DNA from: Hanleya hanleyi
Lineage: Eukaryota; Mollusca; Polyplacophora; Lepidopleurida; Hanleyidae
Assembly (NCBI GenBank): GCA_036873755.1
Contig: JAVTVY010047828.1
Span: 1 to 64,000 of the forward strand
Direction of reading: 5' to 3'
Length of the DNA stretch: 64,000 nt
Of the stretch, positions 47,154 to 59,290 are shown one piece after another. The position numbers were made by a program, and so were the translations under genes. The number at the start of each line of letters is the position of its first letter. Position 1 is the stretch's first letter. Under the pieces are notes generated by a model, which had not been told where the DNA came from, did not search any database, and was given only the letters and a program-made list of their open reading frames with translations.

Positions 47154-48383
47154 CGAAGCTGCGCATCAAAAAACCCCTCGGCTCTGGGTACATTCATAAT
47201 GCATTCAATTTTAACCAAGATGTCAGGAACACCAAGCAGTCAAGTGACAAATGTACAGATTATCAAAAATTTTGCAATTAGAAATGACCCCTAAGATTTC
47301 CGTCCAATCAGAGAAACCGGTATTCATTACATACATTTCTTGACGCATCAATGATGTATACCAAATTTTACAACGAGCATTTGAATGCTATCAGAGATAG
47401 AGATCATTAATGATTTCGCATAAATGAAAGATGGCCGCCCATCCTTCCCGCCACTCAGAGGAACTGATGTGGTTATTCATTGAAAGTCTCTTGATACATT
47501 GATGCTGTATACCAAGTTTCGTATAGAACACTGAAATGGTATCAGAGATATACATTATTAAAGATTTTGCATAAATTAAAGATGGCCACCAAGGTTTCCA
47601 CCCAATCAGGGATACCAGAACAGTCATTTATCGTAAGTCTCTTGATGCATCGATGATGTATACCAAATTTTACATCAAGCACTTGAACGGTATCAGAGAA
47701 CGAGATCATTAATGATTTTGCATAAATTAAAGATGGCCGCCCATCCTTCCCCCCCACTCAGAGGAACTGATGTGGTTATTCATTGCAAGTCAGTTGTTAC
47801 ATCGATGCTGTATACCAACTTTGGTATAGAACACTTAAATTGGATCAGAGATATATATCATTAAAGTTTTTGCATAAATTAAAGATGGCCGCCAAGGTGT
47901 TCGGTCAATCAGATCTCGATGCAAAGTATCTAGATGTATCGATGATGTATACCAACTTTCATATAAAACAACTGAATGGTAACAGAGATATGTATCATTA
48001 TCGATTTCGCATAAATTAAAGATGGCCTCCAGGATTTCCAGCCAATCAGAAAAGCCGGTTTGGTAATTCATTGAAAGTTGCTTGATGTATCGATGATGTA
48101 TACCAACTTTCGTATTGAACAGTTCAATGGTTTCCGAGATATGGATCATTATCGATTTCGCATAAAATTAAAGATGGCCGACAAAGTTTTCACCCAATCA
48201 GGTCCCAATTAAATAGGCTTCTGGTCCTTGACTAGGTAAATAAGCATACCAAATTTGGAATTCTTCAGTGGAACCGTTCTCCGGCTATCTCGCTCACGTA
48301 CAGACGTACGGACGTACGGACGTACGGACAGACGGACGTACAAGACGACGACAATACCCCATGGCCAAAATTGGCCGAGGGGT
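47154..48383 (+). mobile_element. 1.2-kb internally repeated element, copy 2
   Basis: Nearly identical to 30378-31599 from CGAAGCTGCG to GGCCGAGGGGT. AATA flanks both sides (47150-47153 and 48384-48387), consistent with a 4-bp target duplication in the PLE-B sequence CAGGTAC-AATA-AAAGCGTACC. The small number of differences between the two copies points to recent movement. Confidence 0.8.
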
Positions 48384-48537
48384 AATAAAAGCGTACCTGA
48401 GATAAAATACATATCACGAATCGTTAGATTCTTGGTGTGTGCTTCAGAATAGGTTAACCAGAAGACTATACTGTGAAGTCATGTGGCTCTGTCAGTATGT
48501 CGGCACCTCTTCCTACTTCCCTTATATGCGCTGTAAT
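48384..48537 (+). mobile_element. PLE-B copy 3, right part
   Basis: AATAAAAGCGTACCTGAGAT completes H2, followed by the PLE-B tail to GCTGTAAT, matching 1-128 and 6963-7092. Confidence 0.8.
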
Positions 48538-48674
48538 CATAACCTAACTATAGCCTGTGATGGAGTTTCCTTGTCAAATGTTGCCAGTAGTATTTTCAAG
48601 TGGAGTAGAAATTTGGAGTGAATTGAATCGCTTGATTACTTATCATAGCAACAAAATAATGTGACCCTCCAATA

Positions 48675-48703
48675 CATACACACACACACACACACACACA
48701 CAC
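48675..48703 (+). repeat. (CA)n microsatellite
   Basis: About 14 CA units followed by CGCGCG. Confidence 0.95.
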
Positions 48704-49009
48704 GCGCGGTCAGACAGCGATTGTACCGGCGTCCATGGGAGATAATTGTCATGCCGTCCATTAAAAAAGACATTCCTCTCAGGCATCGACAATATTTGGT
48801 ATAAACCCTAAATACCAAACTGGTAGTTTCCAATATTACTGTCCTTATCATCCAATCCGTATCACAGACAGGTATTGCTTTATTTATATGAATTTCCATG
48901 GCATTACAAACAGTCCACCATAAATAACCAACGGGTTCAGATGTACTTTATTTGGCAATGAGTACATTGCAAGACGGCTTGCAATTTGAAATGACAGAAG
49001 ACCAAAATT

Positions 49010-49300
49010 ACCTCGTGAAAACCAATGTAACTTGGAAAGGAGATCAAATGTACTTTGTGAACACCAATGTAACTGATGTATGACAGGAGACCAAATACAC
49101 CTTGTGAAGTCTACTGTAAGTGATGTGTTAGAGGAGACTAAAGTAACTTGTGAACACCAATGTAAGTGATGTATGACAGGAGACCAAATACACCTTGTGA
49201 AGTCTACTGTAAGTGATGTATTAGAGGAGACTAAAGTAACTTGTGAACACCAATGTAAGTGATGTATGACAGGATACCAAATGTACCTCGTGAACACCAA
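49010..49300 (+). repeat. 93-bp tandem repeat built of two half-units
   Basis: GTGAACACCAATGTAA recurs at 49057, 49150 and 49243 (period 93). Each unit holds two related halves of about 46 bp with TGTAAGTGATG. The minus strand is open through the array (48884-49372) as a 31-residue periodic peptide, probably fortuitous. Confidence 0.9.
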
Positions 49301-50117
49301 CGCGAATTTAGACCCTGAAAAAATAGTCACCAAAATGTCCTGACAATGTTCAATGTAATAATAAAAGCCCACTTATATGTCGCCGACAGGCAGCAAACAT
49401 CCACTGTGTGCGCTTTAAAGACAAGTAATGTGGAGTCACGAACTCGAGTATCATGGGCAAGGACTGAGTCTACTGGCTACAAAACATATCGAATATACCT
49501 CTACCAAGGCGCTATAGTTTTTAATTTGTATATTCTACCGCCGGGTATTTCCAAACACACTGCGAGTTTATCAACTTGATGTTAGATAAGGAGGGGTAAA
49601 GACCGTATATATTTCATTAAATGGGCTAGGCTGAGTGTGACTTTGACTTTTCAAGCTGAAGTGAGACATTTCCCGCTTTGCTGTTTTTCATTCATATGTC
49701 TATGTTAATTGTGATGACTGATAAAGAGATCACATGAGTCAGAAATGCAAACAAATCGAGAATGCCCGGGAACAATTAAGATCTACAACTTTGTCGTTCC
49801 AATGCCGTAGTATGGATTCAATTACAAGTAGGCATTTTGACCGAATGCGATCTGGGAGATGAAAGAGAATCGGCCCGAGTTCTTAAAATGCCAATACATA
49901 AATATTACCAAAAAAAAACAAGGAAATGTTCCACAAATACGTATGACGACGTTCTGCAGCGGCTACTAGACTACGTAATAATAACAACTTTCTTAGCAAC
50001 TGCAACGGAAAAAGACAATTTAGTTAATAAAATTAAGAACTTGTTCTCCATAAGAAATATTTTATTTGGTTGTAAAAGCTGAATATAGCTGCATATGTCA
50101 TATATGCCTCATTCGCG

Positions 50118-50352
50118 ATACAGTAAGCGATACGGATTTGATATCATTGGAACATCATCATGTCTTACTGGCATCATTGAAAACTGTTGACGGATTCTCT
50201 CTTTTAGGAAACTGGCCTATTTTTATGTATACTATGATTTACTGTTTGAATTTGGTGCTAATGATGTTATATGGATTAGATCTTTGGATTATGGACGGAG
50301 ATATTCTTTAATTGGACTACGTCTGAATAATGAATGGCGGACTAGGCGCTTC
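50118..50352 (+). mobile_element. PLE-A 3' tail, diverged copy
   Basis: GATACGGATTTGATATCATT to GGCGGACTAGGCGCTTCT, collinear with 59045-59285. It keeps the tail's short open frame (LISLEHHHVL, LKTVDGFSL, MYTMIYCLNLVL). Confidence 0.75.
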
Positions 50353-51807
50353 TGTTCGATATTTAGTATGTAACCCTTGTCCACAGTGCGCATGTTTGCG
50401 TCTTTTATCACTAGACCCTATTGTGTTTGTTAGCACCCACTTCCATGTGTTGATACCAACAAATCCATATATATACCAACAGTGACAGGTTACAGATACA
50501 GTGAAATAACTGCTCCAGAGTTATTCCAGAACATCTCCTTTGTCAACTCAATTACATGACCGAAAGGTGGACAGCTGGGCGGAGTGAGAATTACATTTCG
50601 ATAAAATTCCAGTTTCACTGATATTTCTCATTATGCTAGCTCCACTTCCGAAATCTCAGGGTCCTCAAAACACATCGCCATTGCCCTTGATCGACTGAGT
50701 CACTTAATCGAGGGAAAAATCAATGGCGCGGCACCGAATCCTAATCTAATTGAAAAGGGGCACACTGTTGAGACTATTATGGACAAATCGTGAAAGCAGC
50801 ATGGAAGTCTATCTCCTCAATCTGTCACTCTCTTGAATGATAGGCTGGTATGATGGGTTGAAAGATGCACACTCAACTGTACACTGATTACTTCAAACCG
50901 CCAGTCATTCTATATTGGTTATCCATGCACTTGGAGTTGACAGTAGTTTCTGTCTCATGGGAGGTGCACATGAAGCCCGAGCCGCACGTATTATTTAAAA
51001 TAATCAATTATCAATTAAAAGTAATAATACCAATACCAAACCATGCTCGCTTTGGCTCTGTCCACAAAAACAAAATGAAACACCAAAAAGCTACAAGAGG
51101 CTTGCGATGAGAACAAACTGGCAGTACGTGGAATTGTCGTTACAGCAGTAGTCTGCTGATTAAACGGCTTTAAATGACATATTTATAATGGCCCTAGATA
51201 CGTTACCCATTCCCATATGAACATTCACAATAAAAAAGAGATACAAAATTAAAAGAAAAATCAAGGAGATGGTACAAAACTAGAAGAGCTGACTGGCAAG
51301 TTCATTCGACTAAACGAACCCATCAACGTGGTCACCACTTCGTGGACAAGAACGTGGGCAAGAACTTCATCACTGATATAACTGTTGACCAATTTTGCGT
51401 TTTGAACATAGGTGCCAATGATTTGCCCGTACTGGTACGTAAAATCGCTGTGAATAACAGCTGCCTACCAGGTCAGATATGTAATGAAATACCTACAAAG
51501 GGTCAATCTAGCTTAACAAGAGGCCTACCTATACGAAGTCTTGTGCGCCATTTACCATTGAATTAACAACTTGAACACATAAGTCACGATTGTCACTAGT
51601 ATTGCTAAGGGCCGTCATTTTGTGGAAACCACTGCATGTCCTCATTGCTGTGCAGTAAATTAAACCGTATGGCAATTTCATGAATCAGTTGGAATTCTTG
51701 TGTTGACATTCACAATATTTCGTTCATGAGCCCTATCAAGCGAACGAGCTGATATCTCTATACACTTTCGCCACTATATTCTATGACAATATGGGTATAT
51801 CGATGGC

Positions 51808-51823
51808 GAGAGAGAGAGAGAGG
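51808..51823 (+). repeat. (GA)n microsatellite
   Basis: Short uninterrupted GA run. Confidence 0.85.
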
Positions 51824-52836
51824 GGTGAAGGAGCACTACTAGTACTATCGAAAATTCCTCTGAAATAATTCAATCAAATTATACCACAGAGACTCTATGT
51901 ACATCTCGAGTGGTATTCGCCAACCGCAACTACAAAAATAAACAGTCATGCTACACGTCTTTTGTATCCTCGTGTGCTAGTCTATGTTATTAGCACGCGT
52001 CGAAAACAGTCCTTGAGACATCGAGACGCCACGCATCCGGGCAACTAGAAACCATTCTTGGCCAAAAAGAATAAAAAATCTATCCGCCTTTGATGAAACG
52101 TTACCAGGGAAACGAATTTTCAATGATACCTAGATTTGCTTTAGAATTTCTAGATTTAATAGCGGCTGAATATATTACGTAATGAAAGACATTATGGATG
52201 CGATGTCTCCACGATGATTATCCCAGTGTTGTGTTCCCAAAGATTCACTCCAGGTCGTGTTCCTGGTGTGATCAGAATCATCCAGGTGGATAATTCAAAA
52301 AGAAGTTCTCCACTAAGTAATCCTATATTAATGGATACAATATAAATGGGGAAGATAGGCATATCGCATACAGTATAATTACAACGATCAGGGTGCAACG
52401 ATATCACAAAGGGAATATCGCTCTTCATTTGCTACCATGTTGAATAAGACAGGCGAAGCATCTCGTACCCGGATAATTATAGAATAACGTTTTATGTTCT
52501 CACTGTCCTTACAGTTGTACGGTTTTCGAAAACGTGCTGCCTTCGAAGTTTCTAATGCCAAGCAATCATGTCTGAAAGTCGTAAGTCAGCGATGGTCCAT
52601 GCATTCGTGTAGGTATGAAGGAGTATTAGCTCAGCGTAAACCCATCCAAACACAGAAAAATATTACGTCAATTTCTTGACAAATATGGATGGAACTGATA
52701 AGGTTCAGCCAAGTTATCGTGTCAATATCTTGCTCAACGATGGATCTCCTAATTGCGATAAACTTGAATCTATCTCGTATTCAGTGTTTTTTTGTGTTAT
52801 AGAACTTGATTCACACAGCATAACCATCATCAACCC

Positions 52837-52859
52837 ATATATATATATATATATATATA
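52837..52859 (+). repeat. (AT)n microsatellite
   Basis: About 11 AT units. Confidence 0.95.
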
Positions 52860-53384
52860 GTGTATACCACACAGACAACCTTTGAGCAGTCAGTTCACAC
52901 ATAATTTGTTGCAACGCGTTTTGTCTAAAACTTTGCCTTTTGTCACATTGCATTGACACTGCGTGTACGGAATGTAGATGACTTAGGTGCTCTAAATTAC
53001 TTCGAATCAGTAACGAATACATGGGCAAGGGGTTTTGGGTGACGCTTGTTCAAAATGGTTTTGAATGTCCTCGTTATATACAAAGATGATATAGGTGCTC
53101 CAAATTATTTCGAGGAGTTTCTGCCATGTGCAGACGACTGAGGCGTTCCAAGCGATATCCACAGTATAGCTGATTGACCAGGGAGACCGCTTTTTATCTC
53201 CGTGTTCATAGACATATTCAAACCATATTTCAAAATAATTGCTTTTGATATAACAAAAACACTTGGGTCTAACAAATGTTACTATATATTGTATAATTAC
53301 GGAAACGGAATCTATGCTATCGGTGTTTGTTCTGAATAAGGGGCATTTGTTTTGAACACGAAATTTCAAGTTAGTGACTTGAGT

Positions 53385-53465
53385 ACTTAGAATTTTGTTT
53401 GATCGTCGCTATGTAGCTGAAATATTGCTGAACGCGACATTAAACCTTAATTCTCTCTCTCTCCT
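53385..53465 (+). mobile_element. SINE 3' tail fragment
   Basis: GCTGAAATATTGCTGAACGC then GACATTAAACC and a CTCTCTCT end: the molluscan SINE tail in plus orientation, headless. Confidence 0.6.
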
Positions 53466-53850
53466 TCCATTCAATAAATACTCCCTCGTTTGGGATGTTT
53501 TTCCTATCTGGAGGTCAGTTCAGAATTCATTTCCAACAGTTGACTTGATCGGACTATTACATCATAGCCCTGAAATATTTGTATCTAATACAGCTCAAGC
53601 CGATATTCGGGGCCGTGTGTTCATGTCATTCAAGTTGTCCACATGAACAGCTGCAATGAAAGCGTGGCTGGGATACAAATCACAGGCATCATCATTTGGT
53701 TCTTGTGATTTTTTTTTCGAAATATGCAGTCAGTATATTTGTCTGTGGGATCGTATGACTTCTTGTCAGTACGCCGACATCGTCTTGACAGTACGCCGAC
53801 ATCGTTTTCCAACATACTTTTAATGTTGCGTTTACTTTCACTATATACCT
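53466..53850 (+). mobile_element. PLE-C 3' fragment, copy 3
   Basis: CATTCAATAAATACTC through the RNA segment (H1 CGTGTGT/CCACATG with one mismatch; H2 CAGCTGC/GTGGCTG at 53648-53670) and the tail to about 53850. H2 retains seven pairs with two wobbles. A short CAGTACGCCGACATCGT duplication lies at 53766-53808. Confidence 0.65.
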
Positions 53851-54129
53851 TTTAAGAATATGCCACAGTGCCCAAGCGGTGCTTTAATCATCATCGGCGA
53901 ATTTTCAGTCTGAACAACATACCTTTTGCTGTTCCAACAATGACACGATTTATCAGAATACGGAGAAACTGTTGGTCCATATGACCAAATATTTTATTAA
54001 AATGACGGACATTTGGGTCAAATTGACCATATTTTGGGTAAGTCACGTCTGAACCAATCCCTCTAACGGTCCATAAAGTCAACATAATTATAACATATAA
54101 TGGACAGGATATCCAGTCCAGATGGTACT

Positions 54130-54950
54130 GGGCTGAGAGTATGGTCTTTCTGGACAGTATGGTCATCCTGGGCAGTATGGTCTTCCCTGGCAGTATGGTC
54201 TTCCTGTCCAGTATGATCGTCCCGGACAGTATGATCTTACTGAACAGTACGGTCATCCCGGGCAGTATGATCTTCCCTGGCAGTATGGTCGTCCTGGACA
54301 GTATGATCATACTGGACAGTATGGTCATCCTGGGCAGTATGGTCTTCCCTGGCAGTATGGTCTTCTTGGACAGTATCGTCGTCCTAGACAGTATGATCTT
54401 ACTGGACAGTATGGACATCATGGGCAGTATGGTCTTGCAGTATGGTCTTCCCTGGCGGTATGGTCTTACTGGACAGTATGATCTTACTGGACAGTATGGT
54501 CATCCTGGACAGTATGGTCGTCTTGGACAGTATGATCTTTCTGGACAGTATGGTCGTCTTGGACAGTATGATCTTACTGGACAGTATGGTCATCCTTGGC
54601 AGTATGGTCTTCCCTGGCAGTATGGTCTTCCTGGACAGTATGGTCGTCCTGGACAGTATGATCTTACTTGCACAGTATGATCTTCCTGGACATTAGGGTC
54701 TTCCTGGACAACATGGTCATCCTGGGCAGTATGATCTTTCTGGGTAGTATGGTATTCCTGGATAGTATGGTTATCCTGGGAGAATAGTCGTCCTGGACAG
54801 TTCTTCCTAGACAGTACCGTCATCCTGAACAGTACGATCTTCCTGGACAGTATGGTCTTCCTCGACAGCATGGTCATCATGTGCAGTATGATCTTCCTGG
54901 GCAGTGTGATCTTCCTGGGCAGTATGGTCATCCTGTCAAAAGTATCACGT
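54130..54950 (+). repeat. Large 18-bp minisatellite
   Basis: About 800 bp built of GGACAGTATGGTCNTCCT-type 18-mers with variants (GGCAG, GATCTTACT) and higher-order blocks. Because 18 is divisible by three, several frames on both strands stay open (6-residue periods such as LDSMVI and TILSSKI). No initiation or splice context supports coding. Confidence 0.95.
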
Positions 54951-57939
54951 TTGGATTGCGTACTATTCCATCATTGGAAACGTCTCAGTACACTTGAGGA
55001 TATCTACATTAGGGAAGAACTTTGAAACAAAACATTCTCAAGTCAGTCACCACAATGACGAAATTCATCGAAATTGTCAAGGTCCTATAAAGCTATTATA
55101 TGATTAGATATATGTACCGGTACGCAGAAATGTAATGTCGTCTAATCTCTCTCCTCGGATTAACCTCACTGACATAACATATCTAGTTGTGCCGAGCCTG
55201 CATCTTGCTGGAGAAACAGAAGACCTGAAGTGTTTTGAGCACTCAAGACACTCGTATCAGTCTGGAAGAGGATATTGAAGCGTTTTCAACTCTGAGCTCT
55301 GGATTGAAGGTCGAAAAGTTAAACAATATTAAGCCAATCTTATCTTATTGTACGAAACTGACAAGACAGCAGCAAATCTGACAACTCATAAACATTTGCT
55401 GTCATTTGCCAGCTGTAAAGGGCGTTAATCCCACCTGACGAGGGTCTCCTCTTAATAGCGTCTCACTTTCTTACCATATCAAGAGGAGACCGCTCCACGC
55501 GCAAGCACAGGTACACTAGACACGACAAACTAAGATATAATCCTAGTCTGACGAGTACAAGCATGGTTGGATGTAAAACGATTCTACAAAAAGTAAAAAG
55601 TCTTATTTGATCAGCTAGACCAGGAGGCTGTCTACAGGAGCTATTAACCACACCCTTGTCATCAGGTCTGTATGGTCGTCCGAATTTGAGGCGTATATGT
55701 ATAATGATTAGCGGACGTCACTGGAAACCATTGACACCTTCGGTCATGAGGGTAGCTGGTTGTCATGTATATGTAACTGGTCATGGTCAACTTGGGAATT
55801 TGATAGATTCTAGGGGATATATATCCTTTAGCAAGCACTGAATATAAAAATATTTGACAGTATATTAACAGTCTATGTGGGACATCATATTTCGACATGC
55901 ATGAAAGACATTTCCCCTTGAAGACTATACGACAAGTGAGACAATTCTAGGTTTGAAGTTGAGAATAATCCTTTTCTAGATAATAATACACCAGAATGGC
56001 GTAAACATTACCCACCTTTTACAATGATGAAATAATAGTCGGAGATGGATAACTACTGAGGGTTTTCAAAACACCATATCTTAGCGAGTATCCTATACGA
56101 AAATCACATTAGCCCATTTGGTTTATAGGTGCAACAATAGTCTAAAAACCTGTGAGAAGAAACTACGAATGTGATATGAGGGCCTGTGTTCCTGGGAGGA
56201 GATACCATACGGTAAATGGGGGCAGATGAAGAGGTGTTACGGATCTGTAATCTTCTTAGGATGAGCTCACAAGTCACATTCTGTTGAGAGGACAGGGAGG
56301 AGCGTTGAAACCGCCTTTGGGGGGCTATGAACCTTCTGAGAGAAAGAACAAATTGTCAACCTATTAGGAAGAATTTCAGCCTTCATATAAAACAGTTGTC
56401 AACCCTGTAATAGACGATGGACTTAATAAAATTAAATCGAATTCAATTAAGAAAAGATGTGATAAAGGCGGCTTAAACCTGCCTGAACCAAGAACCAGCG
56501 CAGCAGGAGAGAAAGAAAAGACCAACGAACCAATCTACGGAAATATGCCTAAGCAGAAATTACGCCTACAGTTGAGATTTAGATGTTTGGCAATGGATCA
56601 GCAGTACACGAAGATGAGTCAAGAAAACAGTTGTCTGTGATAGAGCACAGAACTTTGCTAATCGTACCCAGATGGATCGCGCAATCACAGAGAATGAGGT
56701 TGTATTTTATTTAAAACTAATCCCTCGACCAGGATAGCTTTACTTGTAGCGCTTATGCAGGGACCCAGGCCAGCGCGACACTTCTTGAGACAAAGAGGTT
56801 AGGGTTCAAGAATAATCACCTGATCTTTGCTAAATCTTTTGCTATGACTTTTTTTACGTTTTAAGTGAAAGAACAGAGTCAGCAAGAAAATTGAAATTCC
56901 AGAGGTGGAAGTTTCATTTGGACGTTTAAGGGTGATTTACGGGACAGGTATATCACCGACAGCCTGTAAAATGCGAATTCGAGCCTGGACCACCTTGTAT
57001 TTTTCAAACATGTCCAGCGATCCTGTTACAAGGCGTTTTACATCATGACCCGAGAGCCCTAAATCTCATGGACTCGTTGATGGAGGATTTCACACAGTGA
57101 AATCTAGTTAACACACGTTGTTTACAACAACTGCGGTGCTTATTACTTAATGAACTGGAGCGCTATATGCAATACCGATTACACAGAAATAGTAACAAAA
57201 TCGCACCAATAAGTCTCCCGTTTTAATTGTAAGTATTCAAAGTTCTCACGATCATGTCCACTACAGATTTACAAGCCTGGAAATCGTTTTTTTTTAATAG
57301 ACGTCGCAATAACGCGGTCATTGATATCATCACGAAAAGGGTTAGTTAACCAATGTTGTCATGGACTTTTCCATAGATATTTAGTGGTAGCACCATCAAC
57401 ACTACGCCATGAAGTATGCAATGAATTCGGGCAGGACATCTGCTGGCGGAGCTTGGGTCGCTGGAATGACTAAACGGGTGTCATGAAAACATTTGTTCAA
57501 CGGTAAATTTTGAGTTGCGATGAGGAAACTTCAACGCACGTATTCCATTACCAGCTGGTTAGGTAGGATTATTTAATCCGCAGCTGTTGAGGAACTCGTT
57601 AACCGTCAAGTAGCCCGAGGTCTTTCAACGTCTGAGGTCAGATTTTAACAGAGGTTAACACATGGAAAACACGTGTAGCAGTTCATCTAGCTAAGCAAAG
57701 GGAGCACGGATCTACTGTTAAAACAAACCTTTCAACACTTGCATTTTGCACCATGATAATTTCGTTATCGGATCATACTGGTTAATGATCTGCTGGTAGT
57801 CATACAATGTGCTCAAAGTATAAATTGTTATAATAGTCATATATTCAAACAAAATAAAAGTCACCCAGCTGATATCGATTCTGTGAAATTCGTAATTGCG
57901 TTCATTTTTGTTTGACAATCACGCTGGGTTTTGTTGCAG

Positions 57940-58117
57940 GACGAACACCCAGTAACTGGCATTCCTTGGCAGGTTACATTCACAAGTCTTTATATTAACG
58001 GTAGTGGAAGTTGCCAAAACGTGCATAAAGACGTCCTTATAAAGGTTTTTAACCAAGGGGCCATCCAGCATACATCTTATCGTCTATTTTTATTTTCTGT
58101 TAACCGCTATGCGTAAC
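57940..58117 (+). other. Weak exon-like open segment
   Basis: After TGGGTTTTGTTGCAG, the frame DEHPVTGIPWQVTFTSLYIN continues (NGSGSCQNVHKDVLIKVFNQ) for about 58 residues to TAA. A possible donor follows TGGCAG at 57973. Residue composition looks protein-like but I recognise no family. Confidence 0.2.
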
Positions 58118-58142
58118 GTTGTCGACAGGTTTGTATTGAATG

Positions 58143-58784
58143 CAAACGTCTAGTCCCTCATTCAATATTCAGCCGTCGTCCATTAAAATTTTTTCGCGTT
58201 CATGATCCAAAGACCTAATTCGTATAACAGCATTAGCATTAAATTCAAAAAGCAATCATAGTATACATAGACATTGGTTAGTTTTCTGCAAGAGAGAAGC
58301 GGTCAACAGTTTTCAACAGTGTCAGTAACACATCATGATGTTCCAAAAATATCGAATCCGTATCGCGGATCAGTATCCTTAATCCATATGAATTTCATTG
58401 TAACGTCGTCATATAGAGAATGATGTATCTCAGTCACGCTTTGACTGACTTTGTTCAAATGAAAGCCATGATGATCTTGAAGTACATGTGTTCATACGGC
58501 CCCTAGTCCCGGGTTAAGCGGAGTTAGACACAAGTTGCGAAACGTAACACCATAGATCTTGCACGCTACGCTCGTATGTATGGTGAAATTTGAGAAACTT
58601 TGAGTGGAGGCGCTTGGTGGTATAGCCTTATTTGTTAAGTTTATATGATAATGTTTCGTGATGTTAATTAAACTCGTCACATTTTACAGGGCATCTAGCA
58701 AATGTTACCAGGCGAGATATGTATAGATCCCATTGGAATATTACTTTTTAGAAAGGGAGAGTTAATGACGTCGAACTTGGCTAC
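58143..58784 (-). pseudogene. PLE-A copy, 3' part (interrupted by nested insert)
   Basis: The minus strand continues the RT from 59291: NSPFLKSNIPMGS, HISRLVTFAR, CDEFN, then KFLKFHHTYERSVQDLW with stops and small deletions. It then has PGTRGR, a shortened H2 (CAGTC/GACTG), and the tail to GACGTTTGCA. RT homology breaks at 58784, exactly where 58785-59290 lies in the opposite orientation. Confidence 0.75.
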
Positions 58785-59290
58785 ACCACCAAGCGCCTCC
58801 ACTCAAAGTTTCTCAAATTTGGCGATACATTTTTGACAAAATACGAGCGTAGCGTGCAAGATCTATGGCGTTACGTTTGGTAACTTGTGTCTAATTCCGC
58901 TTAACCCGGGGCTAGGGGCCGTATGAACCCATGTACTTCAAGATCCTCATGATACTCATATGAACAGTCACAATCAAAGCGTGACTGAGATACATCATTC
59001 TCTAGATGACGACTTTACAACGAATATTATGGATTAAGAATACTGATTCAGCGATACGGATTTGATATTTTTGGAACATCATGATGTCTTGCCGACATCA
59101 TTGAAAACTGTTGACCGCTTCTCTCTTGCAGGAAACAAGCCTATGTTTATGTATACCATGATTGTCTTTTTGAATTTGGTGCTAATACTGTTATATGGAA
59201 TATGGAATAGGTCTTTGTATTATGGACGCGGATATTCTCTAATGGACGACGGCTGAATTATGAATGACGGACCAGACGTTTGTAATTGGC
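58785..59290 (+). mobile_element. PLE-A 3' fragment nested in an inverted PLE-A copy
   Basis: A 5'-truncated plus-strand copy: ACCACCAAGCGCCTCCACTC, SKFLKFGDTFLTKYERSVQD, a perfect RNA segment (58896-58987) and a tail ending GACGTTTGTAATT. It separates GTTAATGACGTCGAA from TTGGCAATAATCTC, which are adjacent in the ancestral RT. Target duplication is at most 2-3 bases. Confidence 0.8.
58896..58987 (+). ncRNA. PLE structured-RNA segment (family A), copy 3
   Basis: H0 TCCG/CGGG (58896-58899 with 58907-58910), H1 CGTATGA/TCATATG (58920-58926 with 58956-58962), AA, and H2 CAGTCAC/GTGACTG (58965-58971 with 58981-58987), loop AATCAAAGC. Confidence 0.65.

Noticed and set aside
48884..49372. 162-residue minus-strand protein with 31-residue repeats
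   Set aside because: It follows from the 93-bp tandem repeat; no signal, splice or homology support.
51170..51250. Possible PLE RNA segment (CATATGAACATTCACAATAA)
   Set aside because: The H2 right strand and H1 left strand are missing; too decayed to call.
52192..52428. Minus frame (TPGTRPGVNLWEHNTG) as an exon
   Set aside because: Readable peptide but no matching splice sites and no family recognised.
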